This document shows positions 1 to 10,587 of a stretch of DNA of 64,000 nucleotides, in pieces. Source of the DNA: Prosopocoilus inquinatus (Eukaryota; Arthropoda; Insecta; Coleoptera; Lucanidae). Where the stretch lies: NCBI GenBank assembly GCA_036172665.1, contig JAYKNF010000025.1, forward strand, positions 186,001 through 250,000, given 5' to 3'. The first letter of the stretch is position 1, and the number at the start of each line of letters is the position of its first letter. The notes under the pieces are model-generated. The model was not told where the DNA came from, made no database searches, and saw nothing but the letters and a program-made list of their open reading frames with translations. The position numbers and the translations under genes were made by a program.

Positions 1-130
1 TGTTCCTGTGCTGTATCTAATCGATCCTTACTTATCTATCATGTTATTTGACGTAACTCTGATGAGAGATACAAAGTTCTCGGACGCAGTAGAAGCTGGA
101 AATAGTTTTGAACGAAACAACACGTATTAG
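1..130 (+). repeat. 133-bp truncated monomer (first 3 bp outside the window)
   Basis: The gacgt at 50 joins directly to aactctgatgag, omitting the 16 bp between gacgt and aactctg in a full monomer. It carries cgatcc, like 9562 and 41500. Confidence 0.95.
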
Positions 131-279
131 CGTTGTTCCTGTGATGTATCTAAACGATTCTTACTTATCTAACATGTTATTTGACGTTTGGATGGACTCC
201 AGTAAGTCTGATGTGAGATACAAAGTTTTTGGACGCAGCAGGAGCTGGAAATAGTTTTAAACGAAACAACACGTATTAG

Positions 280-428
280 CGTTGTTCCTGTGCTGTATCT
301 AATCGATCCTTACTCATCTATCATGTTATTTGGCGTTTCGATGGACTCCAGTAACTATGATGTGAGATACGAAATTTTCGGACGCAGCAGAAGCTGGAAA
401 TAGTTTTAAACGAAACAACACGCATTAG
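280..428 (+). repeat. Representative full-length 149-bp monomer (subtype C)
   Basis: Using cgttgttcct as an arbitrary start, this copy runs exactly 149 bp to the next start at 429. Hand count gives 29 C and 31 G (about 40% GC) and nine CpG sites. It contains one ATCGAT, a TTTAAA, a CAGCAG, and the TTCGATGGA stretch at 337-345. It ends in acaacacgcattag before the next core. The subtype is marked by gtgctg, ggcg, aactatg and gaaatttt. Its length is close to the 147 bp of a nucleosome core. Confidence 0.97.
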
Positions 429-875
429 CGTTGTTCCTGTGATGTATCTAATCGATCCTTACTCATCTGTCATGTTATTTGACGTTTCGATGGACTCTAG
501 TAACTCTGATGTGAGATACGAAGTTTTTGGACGCAGCAAGAGCTGGAAATACTTTTAAACGAAACAACACGTATTAGCGTTATTCCTGTGATGTATCTAA
601 TCGATCCTTACTCATCTATCATGTTATTTGACGTTTGGATGGACTCCAGTATCTCTGATATGAGATACGAAATTTTCGGACGCAGCAGAAGCTGGAAATA
701 GTTTTAAACGAAACAACACGCATTAGCGTTGTTCCTGTGATGTATCTAAACGATCCTTACTTATCTAACATGTTATTTGACGTTTGGATGGACTCCAGTA
801 AGTCTGATGTAGGATACAAAGTCCTCGGAAGCAGCAGAAGCTGGAAATAGTTTTAAACGAAACAACACGCATTAG

Positions 876-1023
876 CGTTGTTCCTGTGATGTATCTAATC
901 GATCCTTACTCATCTATCATGTTATTTGGCGTTTCGATGGACTCCAGTAACTCTGATGTGAGATACGACGTTTCGGACGCAGCAGCAGCTGGAAATAGTT
1001 TTAAACGAAACAACACATATTAT
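876..1023 (+). repeat. 148-bp L monomer
   Basis: gacgtttcggacg replaces gacgttttcggacg (one T lost), and the next triplets read cagcagcagc. The following monomer starts after cacatattat, a change shared with 10440 and 42378. Confidence 0.95.
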
Positions 1024-3258
1024 CGTTGTTCCTGTAATGTATCTAATCGATCCTTACTCATCTATCATGTTATTTGACGTTTGGACGGACTCCAGTAACT
1101 CTGATGTGAGATACAAAGTTATCGGACGCAGCAGAAGCTGGAAATAGTTTTAAACGAAACAACACGTATTAGCGTTGTTCCTGTGATGTTTCTAATCGAT
1201 CCTTACTTATCTATCATGTTATTTGACGTTTCGATGGACTCCAGTAACTATGATGTGAGATACGAAATTTTCGGACGCAGCAGAAGCTGGAAATAGTTTT
1301 AAACGAAACAACACGCATTAGCGTTGTTCCTGTGATGTATCTAATCGATACTTACTCATCTGTCATGTTATTTGGCGTTTCGATGGACTCCAGTAACTCT
1401 GATGTGAGATACGAAATTTTCGGACGCAGCAGAAGCTGGAAATAGTTTTAAACGAAACAACACGTATTAGCGTTGTTCCTGTGATGTATCTAATCGATCC
1501 TTACTCATCTATCATGTTATTTGACGTTTTAATGGACTCCAGTAACTCTGGTGTGAGATACAAAGTTCTCGGACGCAGCAGAAGCTGGAAATAGTTTTAA
1601 ACGAAACAACACGCATTAGCGTTGTTCCTGTGATGTATCTAATCGATCCTTACTCATCTGTCATGTTATTTGGCGTTTCGATGGACTCCAGTAACTCTGA
1701 TGTGAGATACAAAGTTATCGGACGCAGCAGAAGCTGGGAAGAGTTTTGAACGAAACAACACGTATTAGCGTTGTTTCTGTGATGTATCTAATCGAGCCTT
1801 ACTTATCTACTATGTTATTTGACGTTTCGATGGACTCCAGTAACTCTGATGTGAGATACGAAATTTTCGGACGCAGCAGAAGCTGGAAATAGTTTTAAAT
1901 GAAACAACACGCATTAGCGTTGTTCCTGTGATGTAACTAATCGATCCTTACTCATCTATCATGTTATTTGACGTTTGGACGGACTCCAGTAACTCTGATG
2001 AGAGATACAAAGTTCTCGGACGCAGTAGAAGCTGGAAATAGTTTTGAACGAAACAACGCGTATTAGCGTTGTTCCTGTGATGTATCTAAACGATTCTTAC
2101 TTATCTAACATGTTATTTGACGTTTCGATGGACTCCAGTAAGTCTGATGTGAGATACAAAGTTCTTGGACGCAGCAGGAGCTGGAAATAGTTTTAAACGA
2201 AACAACACGTATTAGCGTTGTTCCTGTGCTGTATCTAATCGATCCTTAATAATCTATCATGTTATTTGGCGTTTCGATTGACTCCAGTAGCTCTGATGTG
2301 AGATACGACGTTTTCGGACGCAGCAGAAGCTGGAAATAGTTTTAAACGAAACAACACGTATTAGCGTTGTTCCTGTGATGTATCTAATCGATCCTTACTT
2401 ATCTATCATGTTATTTGACGTTTCGATGGACTCCAGTAACTATGATGTGAGATACGAAATTTTCGGACGCAGCAGAAGCTGGAAATAGTTTTAAACGAAA
2501 CAACACGCATTAGCGTTGTTCCTGTGATGTATCTAATCGATCCTTACTCATCTGTCATGTTATTTGGCGTTTCGATGGACTCCAGTAACTCTGATGTGAG
2601 ATACGAAATTTTCGGACGCAGCAGAAGCTGGAAATAGTTTTAAACGAAACAACACGCATTAGCGTTGTTCCTGTGATGTATCTAAACGATCCTTACTTAT
2701 CTAACATGTTATTTGACGTTTGGATGGTCTCTAGTAAGTCTGATGTGAGATACGACGTTTTCGGACGCAGCAGAAGCTTTAAATAGTTTTAAACGAAACA
2801 ACACGTATTAGCGTTGTTCCTGTGATGTATCTAATCGATCCTTACTCATCTATCATGTTATTTGACGTTTGAATGGACTCCAGTAACTCTGGTGTGAGAT
2901 ACAAAGTTCTCGGACGCAGCAGAAGCTGGAAATAGTTTTGAACGAAACAACACGTATTAGCGTTGTTCCTGTGATGTATCTAATCGATCCTTACTTATCT
3001 ACTATGTTATTTGACGTTTCGATGGACTCCAGTAACTCTGATGTGAGATACGAAATTTTCGGACGCAGCAGAAGCTGGAAATAGTTTTAAATGAAACAAC
3101 ACGCATTAGCGTTGTTCCTGTGATGTATGTAATCGATCCTTACTCATCTATCATGTTATTTGTCGTTTCGATGGACTCTAGTAACTCTGATGTGAGATAC
3201 GACGTTTTCGGACGCAGCAGAAGCTGGAAATAGTTTTAAATGAAACAACACGCTTTAG

Positions 3259-3334
3259 CGTTGTTCCTGTGATGTATCTAATCGATCCTTACTCATCTAT
3301 CATGTTATTTGACGTTTCAAACAACACGTATTAG
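3259..3334 (+). repeat. 76-bp truncated monomer
   Basis: gacgtttc at 3311 joins directly to aaacaacac, deleting 73 bp of the monomer's second half. The core is preceded by cgctttag instead of the usual cgcattag or cgtattag. The same two marks occur at every 76-bp monomer in the window, so they probably descend from one deletion. Confidence 0.96.
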
Positions 3335-3483
3335 CGTTGTTCCTGTGATGTATCTAAACGATTCTTACTTATCTAACATGTTATTTGACGTTTGGATGGA
3401 CTCCAGTAAGTCTGATGTGAGATACAAAGTTTTTGGACGCAGCAGGAGCTAGAAATAATTTTAAACGATACAACACGTATTAG

Positions 3484-3616
3484 CGTTGTTCCTGTGCTGT
3501 ATCTAATCGATGCTTACTTATCTATCATGTTATTTGACGTAACTCTGATGAGAGATACAAAGTTCTCGGACGCAGTAGAAGCTGGAAATAGTTTTGAACG
3601 AAACAACACGTATTAG
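3484..3616 (+). repeat. 133-bp truncated monomer
   Basis: The 16-bp deletion junction is at 3536-3541. It carries cgatgc, a variant shared with 6076, 13048, 44761 and 45417. Confidence 0.95.
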
Positions 3617-4212
3617 CGTTGTTCCTGTGATGTATCTAAACGATTCTTACTTATCTAACATGTTATTTGACGTTTGGATGGACTCCAGTAAGTCTGATGT
3701 GAGATACAAAGTTTTTGGACGCAGCAGGAGCTGGAAATAGTTTTAAACGAAACAACACGTATTAGCGTTGTTCCTGTGATGTATCTAATCGATCCTTACT
3801 CATCTGTCATGTTATTTGACGTTTCGATGGACTCTAGTAACTCTGATGTGAGATACGAAGTTTTTGGACGCAGCAAGAGCTGGAAATACTTTTAAACGAA
3901 ACAACACGTATTAGCGTTATTCCTGTGATGTATCTAATCGATCCTTACTCATCTATCATGTTATTTGACGTTTGGATGGACTCCAGTATCTCTGATGTGA
4001 GATACGAAATTTTCGGACGCAGCAGAAGCTGGAAATAGTTTTAAACGAAACAACACGCATTAGCGTTGTTCCTGTGATGTATTTAAACGATCCTTACTTA
4101 TCTAACATGTTACTTGACGTTTGGATGGACTCCAGTAAGTCTGATGTGAGATACAAAGTCCTCGGAAGCAGCAGAAGCTGGAAATAGTTTTAAACGAAAC
4201 AACACGCATTAG

Positions 4213-4360
4213 CGTTGTTCCTGTGATGTATCTAATCGATCCTTACTCATCTATCATGTTATTTGGCGTTTCGATGGACTCCAGTAACTCTGATGTGAGA
4301 TACGACGTTTCGGACGCAGCAGCAGCTGGAAATAGTTTTAAACGAAACAACACATATTAG
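4213..4360 (+). repeat. 148-bp L monomer
   Basis: Same one-T loss and cagcagcagc; followed by cacatattag and an M monomer. Confidence 0.95.
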
Positions 4361-5850
4361 CGTTGTTCCTGTAATGTATCTAATCGATCCTTACTCATCT
4401 ATCATGTTATTTGACGTTTGGACGGACTCCAGTATCTCTGATGTGAGATACAAAGTTATCGGACGCAGCAGAAGCTGGAAAGAGTTTTGAACGAAACAAC
4501 ACGTATTAGCGTTGTTCCTGTGATGTATCTAAACGATCCTTACTTATCTAACATGTTATTTGACGTTTGGATGGGCTCCAGTAAGTCTGATGTGAGATAC
4601 AAAGTTTTTGGACGCAGCAGGAGCTGGAAATAGTTTTAAACGAAACAACACATATTAGCGTTGTTCCTGTAACGTATCTAATCGATCCTTACTCATCTAT
4701 CATGTTATTTGACGTTTGGACGGACTCCAGTAACTCTGATGTGAGATACAAAGTTATCGGACGCAGCAGAAGCTGGAAATAGTTTTAAACGAAACAACAC
4801 GCATTAGCGTTGTTCCTGTGATGTATCTAATCGATCCTTACTCATCTATCATGTTATTTGACGTTTGGACGGACTCCAGTAACTCTGATGTGAGATACAA
4901 AGTTATCGGACGCAGCAGAAGCTGGAAATAGTTTTAAACGAAACAACACGTATTAGCGTTGTTCCTGTGATGTATCTAATTGATCCTTACTCATCTATCA
5001 TGTTATTTGACGTTTGGATGGACTCCAGTAACTCTGATGTGAGATACAAAGTTTTTGGACGCAGCAGAAGCTGGAAATAGTTTTGAACGAAACAACACGT
5101 ATTAGCGTTGTTCCTGTGATGTATCTAATCGATCCCTACTTAGCTACTATGTTATTTGACGTTTCGATGGACTCCAGTAACTCTAATGTGAGATACGAAA
5201 TTTTCGGACGCAGCAGCAGCTGGAAATAGTTTTAAACGAAACAACACATATTAGCGTTGTTCCTGTGATGTAACTAATCGATCCTTACTCATCTATCGTG
5301 TTATTTGACGTTTGGACGGACTCCAGTAACTCTGATGAGAGATACAAAGTTCTCGGACGCAGTAGAAGCTGGAAATAGTTTTGAATGAAACAACACGTAT
5401 TAGCGTTGTTCCTGTGATGTATCTAAACGATTCTTACTTATCTAACATGTTATTTGACGTTTGGATGGACTCCAGTAAGTCTGATGTGAGATACAAAGTT
5501 TTTGGACGCAGCAGGAGCTGGAAATAGTTTTAAACGAAACAACACGTATTAGCGTTGTTCCTGTGCTGTATCTAATCGATCCTTACTAATCTATCATGTT
5601 ATTTGGCGTTTCGATGGACTCCAGTAGCTCTGATGTGAGATACGACGTTTTCGGACGCAGCAGAAGCTCTAAATAGTTTTAAAAGAAACAACACGCATTA
5701 GCGTTGTGCCTGTGATGTATCTAATCGATCCTTACTCATCTATCATGTTATTTGTCGTTTCGATGGACTCTAGTAACTCTGATGTGAGATACGACGTTTT
5801 CGGACGCAGCAGAAGCTGGAAATAGTTTTAAATGAAACAACACGCTTTAG

Positions 5851-5926
5851 CGTTGTTCCTGTGATGTATCTAATCGATCCTTACTCATCTATCATGTTAT
5901 TTGACGTTTCAAACAACACGTATTAG
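5851..5926 (+). repeat. 76-bp truncated monomer
   Basis: Junction gacgtttc|aaacaac at 5903-5917, preceded by the AA tail of block 1. Confidence 0.96.
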
Positions 5927-6075
5927 CGTTGTTCCTGTGATGTATCTAAACGATTCTTACTTATCTAACATGTTATTTGACGTTTGGATGGACTCCAGTA
6001 AGTCTGATGTGAGATACAAAGTTTTTGGACGCAGCAGGAGCTAGAAATAATTTTAAACGATACAACACGTATTAG

Positions 6076-6208
6076 CGTTGTTCCTGTGCTGTATCTAATC
6101 GATGCTTACTTATCTATCATGTTATTTGACGTAACTCTGATGAGAGATACAAAGTTCTCGGACGCAGTAGAAGCTGGAAATAGTTTTGAACGAAACAACA
6201 CGTATTAG
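6076..6208 (+). repeat. 133-bp truncated monomer
   Basis: Deletion junction at about 6128. cgatgc variant; it is the 2,592-bp-shifted copy of the one at 3484. Confidence 0.95.
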
Positions 6209-6804
6209 CGTTGTTCCTGTGATGTATCTAAACGATTCTTACTTATCTAACATGTTATTTGACGTTTGGATGGACTCCAGTAAGTCTGATGTGAGATACA
6301 AAGTTTTTGGACGCAGCAGGAGCTGGAAATAGTTTTAAACGAAACAACACGTATTAGCGTTGTTCCTGTGATGTATCTAATCGATCCTTACTCATCTGTC
6401 ATGTTATTTGACGTTTCGATGGACTCTAGTAACTCTGATGTGAGATACGAAGTTTTTGGACGCAGCAAGAGCTGGAAATACTTTTAAACGAAACAACACG
6501 TATTAGCGTTATTCCTGTGATGTATCTAATCGATCCTTACTCATCTATCATGTTATTTGACGTTTGGATGGACTCCAGTATCTCTGATGTGAGATACGAA
6601 ATTTTCGGACGCAGCAGAAGCTGGAAATAGTTTTAAACGAAACAACACGCATTAGCGTTGTTCCTGTGATGTATTTAAACGATCCTTACTTATCTAACAT
6701 GTTACTTGACGTTTGGATGGACTCCAGTAAGTCTGATGTGAGATACAAAGTCCTCGGAAGCAGCAGAAGCTGGAAATAGTTTTAAACGAAACAACACGCA
6801 TTAG

Positions 6805-6952
6805 CGTTGTTCCTGTGATGTATCTAATCGATCCTTACTCATCTATCATGTTATTTGGCGTTTCGATGGACTCCAGTAACTCTGATGTGAGATACGACGT
6901 TTCGGACGCAGCAGCAGCTGGAAATAGTTTTAAACGAAACAACACATATTAG
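6805..6952 (+). repeat. 148-bp L monomer
   Basis: It lies 878 bp into block 2, the same offset as in blocks 1, 4 and 10. Confidence 0.95.
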
Positions 6953-9336
6953 CGTTGTTCCTGTAATGTATCTAATCGATCCTTACTCATCTATCATGTT
7001 ATTTGACGTTTGGACGGACTCCAGTATCTCTGATGTGAGATACAAAGTTATCGGACGCAGCAGAAGCTGGAAAGAGTTTTGAACGAAACAACACGTATTA
7101 GCGTTGTTCCTGTGATGTATCTAAACGATCCTTACTTATCTAACATGTTATTTGACGTTTGGATGGGCTCCAGTAAGTCTGATGTGAGATACAAAGTTTT
7201 TGGACGCAGCAGGAGCTGGAAATAGTTTTAAACGAAACAACACATATTAGCGTTGTTCCTGTAACGTATCTAATCGATCCTTACTCATCTATCATGTTAT
7301 TTGACGTTTGGACGGACTCCAGTAACTCTGATGTGAGATACAAAGTTATCGGACGCAGCAGAAGCTGGAAATAGTTTTAAACGAAACAACACGCATTAGC
7401 GTTGTTCCTGTGATGTATCTAATCGATCCTTACTCATCTATCATGTTATTTGACGTTTGGACGGACTCCAGTAACTCTGATGTGAGATACAAAGTTATCG
7501 GACGCAGCAGAAGCTGGAAATAGTTTTAAACGAAACAACACGTATTAGCGTTGTTCCTGTGATGTAACTAATCGATCCTTACTCATCTATCGTGTTATTT
7601 GACGTTTGGACGGACTCCAGTAACTCTGATGAGAGATACAAAGTTCTCGGACGCAGTAGAAGCTGGAAATAGTTTTGAACGAAACAACACGTATTAGCGT
7701 TGTTCCTGTGATGTATCTAAACGATTCTTACTTATCTAACATGTTATTTGACGTTTGGATGGACTCCAGTAAGTCTGATGTGAGATACAAAGTTTTTGGA
7801 CGCAGCAGGAGCTGGAAATAGTTTTAAACGAAACAACACGTATTAGCGTTGTTCCTGTGCTGTATCTAATCGATCCTTACTAATCTATCATGTTATTTGG
7901 CGTTTCGATGGACTCCAGTAGCTCTGATGTGAGATACGACGTTTTCGGACGCAGCAGAAGCTCTAAATAGTTTTAAAAGAAACAACACGCATTAGCGTTG
8001 TTCCTGTGATGTATCTAATCGATCCTTACTCATCTATCATGTTATTTGGCGTTTCGATGGACTCCAGTAACTTTGATGTGAGATACGAAGTTCTCGGACG
8101 CAGCTGAAGCTGGAAATAGTTTTAAATGAAACAACACGTATTAGCGTTGTTCCTGTGATGTATCTAATCGATCCTTACTCATCTATCATGTTATTTGGCG
8201 TTTCGATGGACTCCAGTAACTTTGATGTGAGATACGAAGTTCTCGGACGCAGCTGAAGCTGGAAATAGTTTTAAACGAAACAACACGTATTAGCGTTGTT
8301 CCTGTGATGTATCTAATCGATCCTTACTTATCTATCATGTTATTTGACGTTTCGATGGACTCCAGTAACTATGATGTGAGATACGAAATTTTCGGACGCA
8401 GCAGAAGCTGGAAATAGTTTTAAACGAAACAACACGCATTAGCGTTGTTCCTGTGATGTATCTAATCGATCCTTACTCATCTGTCATATTATTTGGCGTT
8501 TCGATGGACTCCAGTAACTCTGATGTGAGATACGAAATTTTCGGACGCAGCAGAAGCTGGAAATAGTTTTAAACGAAACAACACGCATTAGCGTTGTTCC
8601 TGTGATGTATCTAAACGATCCTTACTTATCTACTATGTTATTTGACGTTTCGATGGACTCCAGTAACTCTGATGTGAGATACGAAATTTTCGGACGCAGC
8701 AGAAGCTGGAAATAGTTTTAAATGAAACAACACGCATTAGCGTTGTTCCTGTGATGTAACTAATCGATCCTTACTCATCTATCATGTTATTTGACGTTTG
8801 GATGGTCTCTAGTAAGTCTGATGTGAGATACGACGTTTTCGGACGCAGCAGAAGCTTTAAATAGTTTTAAACGAAACAACACGTATTAGCGTTGTTCCTG
8901 TGATGTATCTAATCGATCCTTACTCATCTATCATGTTATTTGACGTTTGAATGGACTCCAGTAACTCTGGTGTGAGATACAAAGTTCTCGGACGCAGCAG
9001 AAGCTGGAAATAGTTTTGAACGAAACAACACGTATTAGCGTTGTTCCTGTGATGTATCTAATCGATCCTTACTTATCTACTATGTTATTTGACGTTTCGA
9101 TGGACTCCAGTAACTCTGATGTGAGATACGAAATTTTCGGACGCAGCAGAAGCTGGAAATAGTTTTAAATGAAACAACACGCATTAGCGTTGTTCCTGTG
9201 ATGTATGTAATCGATCCTTACTCATCTATCATGTTATTTGTCGTTTCGATGGACTCTAGTAACTCTGATGTGAGATACGACGTTTTCGGACGCAGCAGAA
9301 GCTGGAAATAGTTTTAAATGAAACAACACGCTTTAG

Positions 9337-9412
9337 CGTTGTTCCTGTGATGTATCTAATCGATCCTTACTCATCTATCATGTTATTTGACGTTTCAAAC
9401 AACACGTATTAG
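9337..9412 (+). repeat. 76-bp truncated monomer
   Basis: Junction at 9389-9403. The next monomer carries aaacgatcc rather than aaacgattc. Confidence 0.96.
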
Positions 9413-9561
9413 CGTTGTTCCTGTGATGTATCTAAACGATCCTTACTTATCTAACATGTTATTTGACGTTTGGATGGACTCCAGTAAGTCTGATGTGAGA
9501 TACAAAGTTTTTGGACGCAGCAGGAGCTAGAAATAATTTTAAACTATACAACACGTATTAG

Positions 9562-9694
9562 CGTTGTTCCTGTGCTGTATCTAATCGATCCTTACTTATC
9601 TATCATGTTATTTGACGTAACTCTGATGAGAGATACAAAGTTCTCGGACGCAGTAGAAGCTGGAAATAGTTTTGAACGAAACAACACGTATTAG
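9562..9694 (+). repeat. 133-bp truncated monomer
   Basis: Deletion junction at about 9614. cgatcc variant, preceded by a spacer monomer ending aaactatac. Confidence 0.95.
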
Positions 9695-10439
9695 CGTTGT
9701 TCCTGTGATGTATCTAAACGATTCTTACTTATCTAACATGTTATTTGACGTTTGGATGGACTCCAGTAAGTCTGATGTGAGATACAAAGTTTTTGGACGC
9801 AGCAGGAGCTGGAAATAGATTTAAACGAAACAACACGTATTAGCGTTGTTCCTGTGCTGTATCTAATCGATCCTTACTCATCTATCATGTTATTTGGCGT
9901 TTCGATGGACTCCAGTAACTATGATGTGAGATACGAAATTTTCGGACGCAGCAGAAGCTGGAAATAGTTTTAAACGAAACAACACGCATTAGCGTTGTTC
10001 CTGTGATGTATCTAATCGATCCTTACTCATCTGTCATGTTATTTTACGTTTCGATGGACTCTAGTAACTCTGATGTGAGATACGAAGTTTTTGGACGCAG
10101 CAAGAGCTGGAAATACTTTTAAACGAAACAACACGTATTAGCGTTATTCCTGTGATGTATCTAATCGATCCTTACTCATCTATCATGTTATTTGACGTTT
10201 GGATGGACTCCAGTATCTCTGATATGAGATACGAAATTTTCGGACGCAGCAGAAGCTGGAAATAGTTTTAAACGAAACAACACGCATTAGCGTTGTTCCT
10301 GTGATGTATCTAAACGATCCTTACTTATCTAACATGTTATTTGACGTTTGGATGGACTCCAGTAAGTCTGATGTAGGATACAAAGTCCTCGGAAGCAGCA
10401 GAAGCTGGAAATAGTTTTAAACGAAACAACACGCATTAG

Positions 10440-10587
10440 CGTTGTTCCTGTGATGTATCTAATCGATCCTTACTCATCTATCATGTTATTTGGCGTTTCG
10501 ATGGACTCCAGTAACTCTGATGTGAGATACGACGTTTCGGACGCAGCAGCAGCTGGAAATAGTTTTAAACGAAACAACACATATTAT
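10440..10587 (+). repeat. 148-bp L monomer
   Basis: Copy of 876-1023 at a shift of 9,564 bp, with the same cacatattat after it. Confidence 0.95.

Larger units (their letters stand above)
1..3334 (+). repeat. HOR block 0 (left end cut by the window), class I
   Basis: This block holds 23 monomers, starting three bases inside a 133-bp monomer and ending with the 76-bp monomer. From the core position three bases left of the window its length is 3,337 = 20x149 + 148 + 133 + 76. It is nearly identical to 9565-12898. The right part reads Z (with aataatc), U, V, E', X, Y, AA, 76-bp monomer. Confidence 0.93.
1..5754 (+). repeat. Long-range duplication, 9,564-bp shift, left copy
   Basis: It aligns base for base with 9565-15318. 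By eye I found only these differences before the end: 255 T/9819 A, 481 G/10045 T, 2922 G/12486 A, 5386 T/14950 C and 5708 G/15272 T. Alignment ends at 5755, where tttgtcg faces tttggcg. The copy may continue to the left of the window. Confidence 0.9.
3335..5926 (+). repeat. HOR block 1, class I, 18 monomers
   Basis: Its 2,592 bp equal 15x149 + 148 + 133 + 76, the shortest block in the window. A B-type monomer with agctagaaataatttt and aaacgatac separates the 76-bp monomer from the 133-bp monomer. The series B, V-like, K, L, M, N, O, P, Q, R, S, B, Z follows. Near 5702-5755 it jumps from a T-type to an AA-type monomer, skipping most of the second half of a standard HOR. Confidence 0.93.
5927..9412 (+). 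repeat. HOR block 2, class I, 24 monomers
   Basis: Its 3,486 bp equal 21x149 + 148 + 133 + 76. The first 1.6 kb repeats block 1 at a shift of 2,592 bp. At 7549 it lacks the Q and R monomers present at 4957-5254, so the shift drops to 2,294 bp, exactly two monomers less. It then continues S, B, Z, T, T, U, V and reaches AA through two chimeric monomers at 8592-8740 and 8741-8889. Confidence 0.93.

Noticed and set aside
300..313. Pol III B-box-like aatcgatcc in most monomers
   Set aside because: It differs from the consensus at the first base, and the A-box-like tagcgttgtt lies too close and has mismatches. No tRNA fold or SINE structure is visible.
928..985. Possible ancient internal duplication, gacgtttcgatggac against gacgttttcggacg, 39 bp apart in the monomer
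   Set aside because: The resemblance is about a dozen bases and does not extend. The spacing is not half a monomer, so chance is a sufficient explanation.
886..1077. Open frame of 63 codons, repeated at 10450 and 42388
   Set aside because: It lies across two satellite monomers, survives only because L is 148 bp, and recurs solely because the HOR is duplicated. It has no domain, and neighbouring monomers shift the frame.
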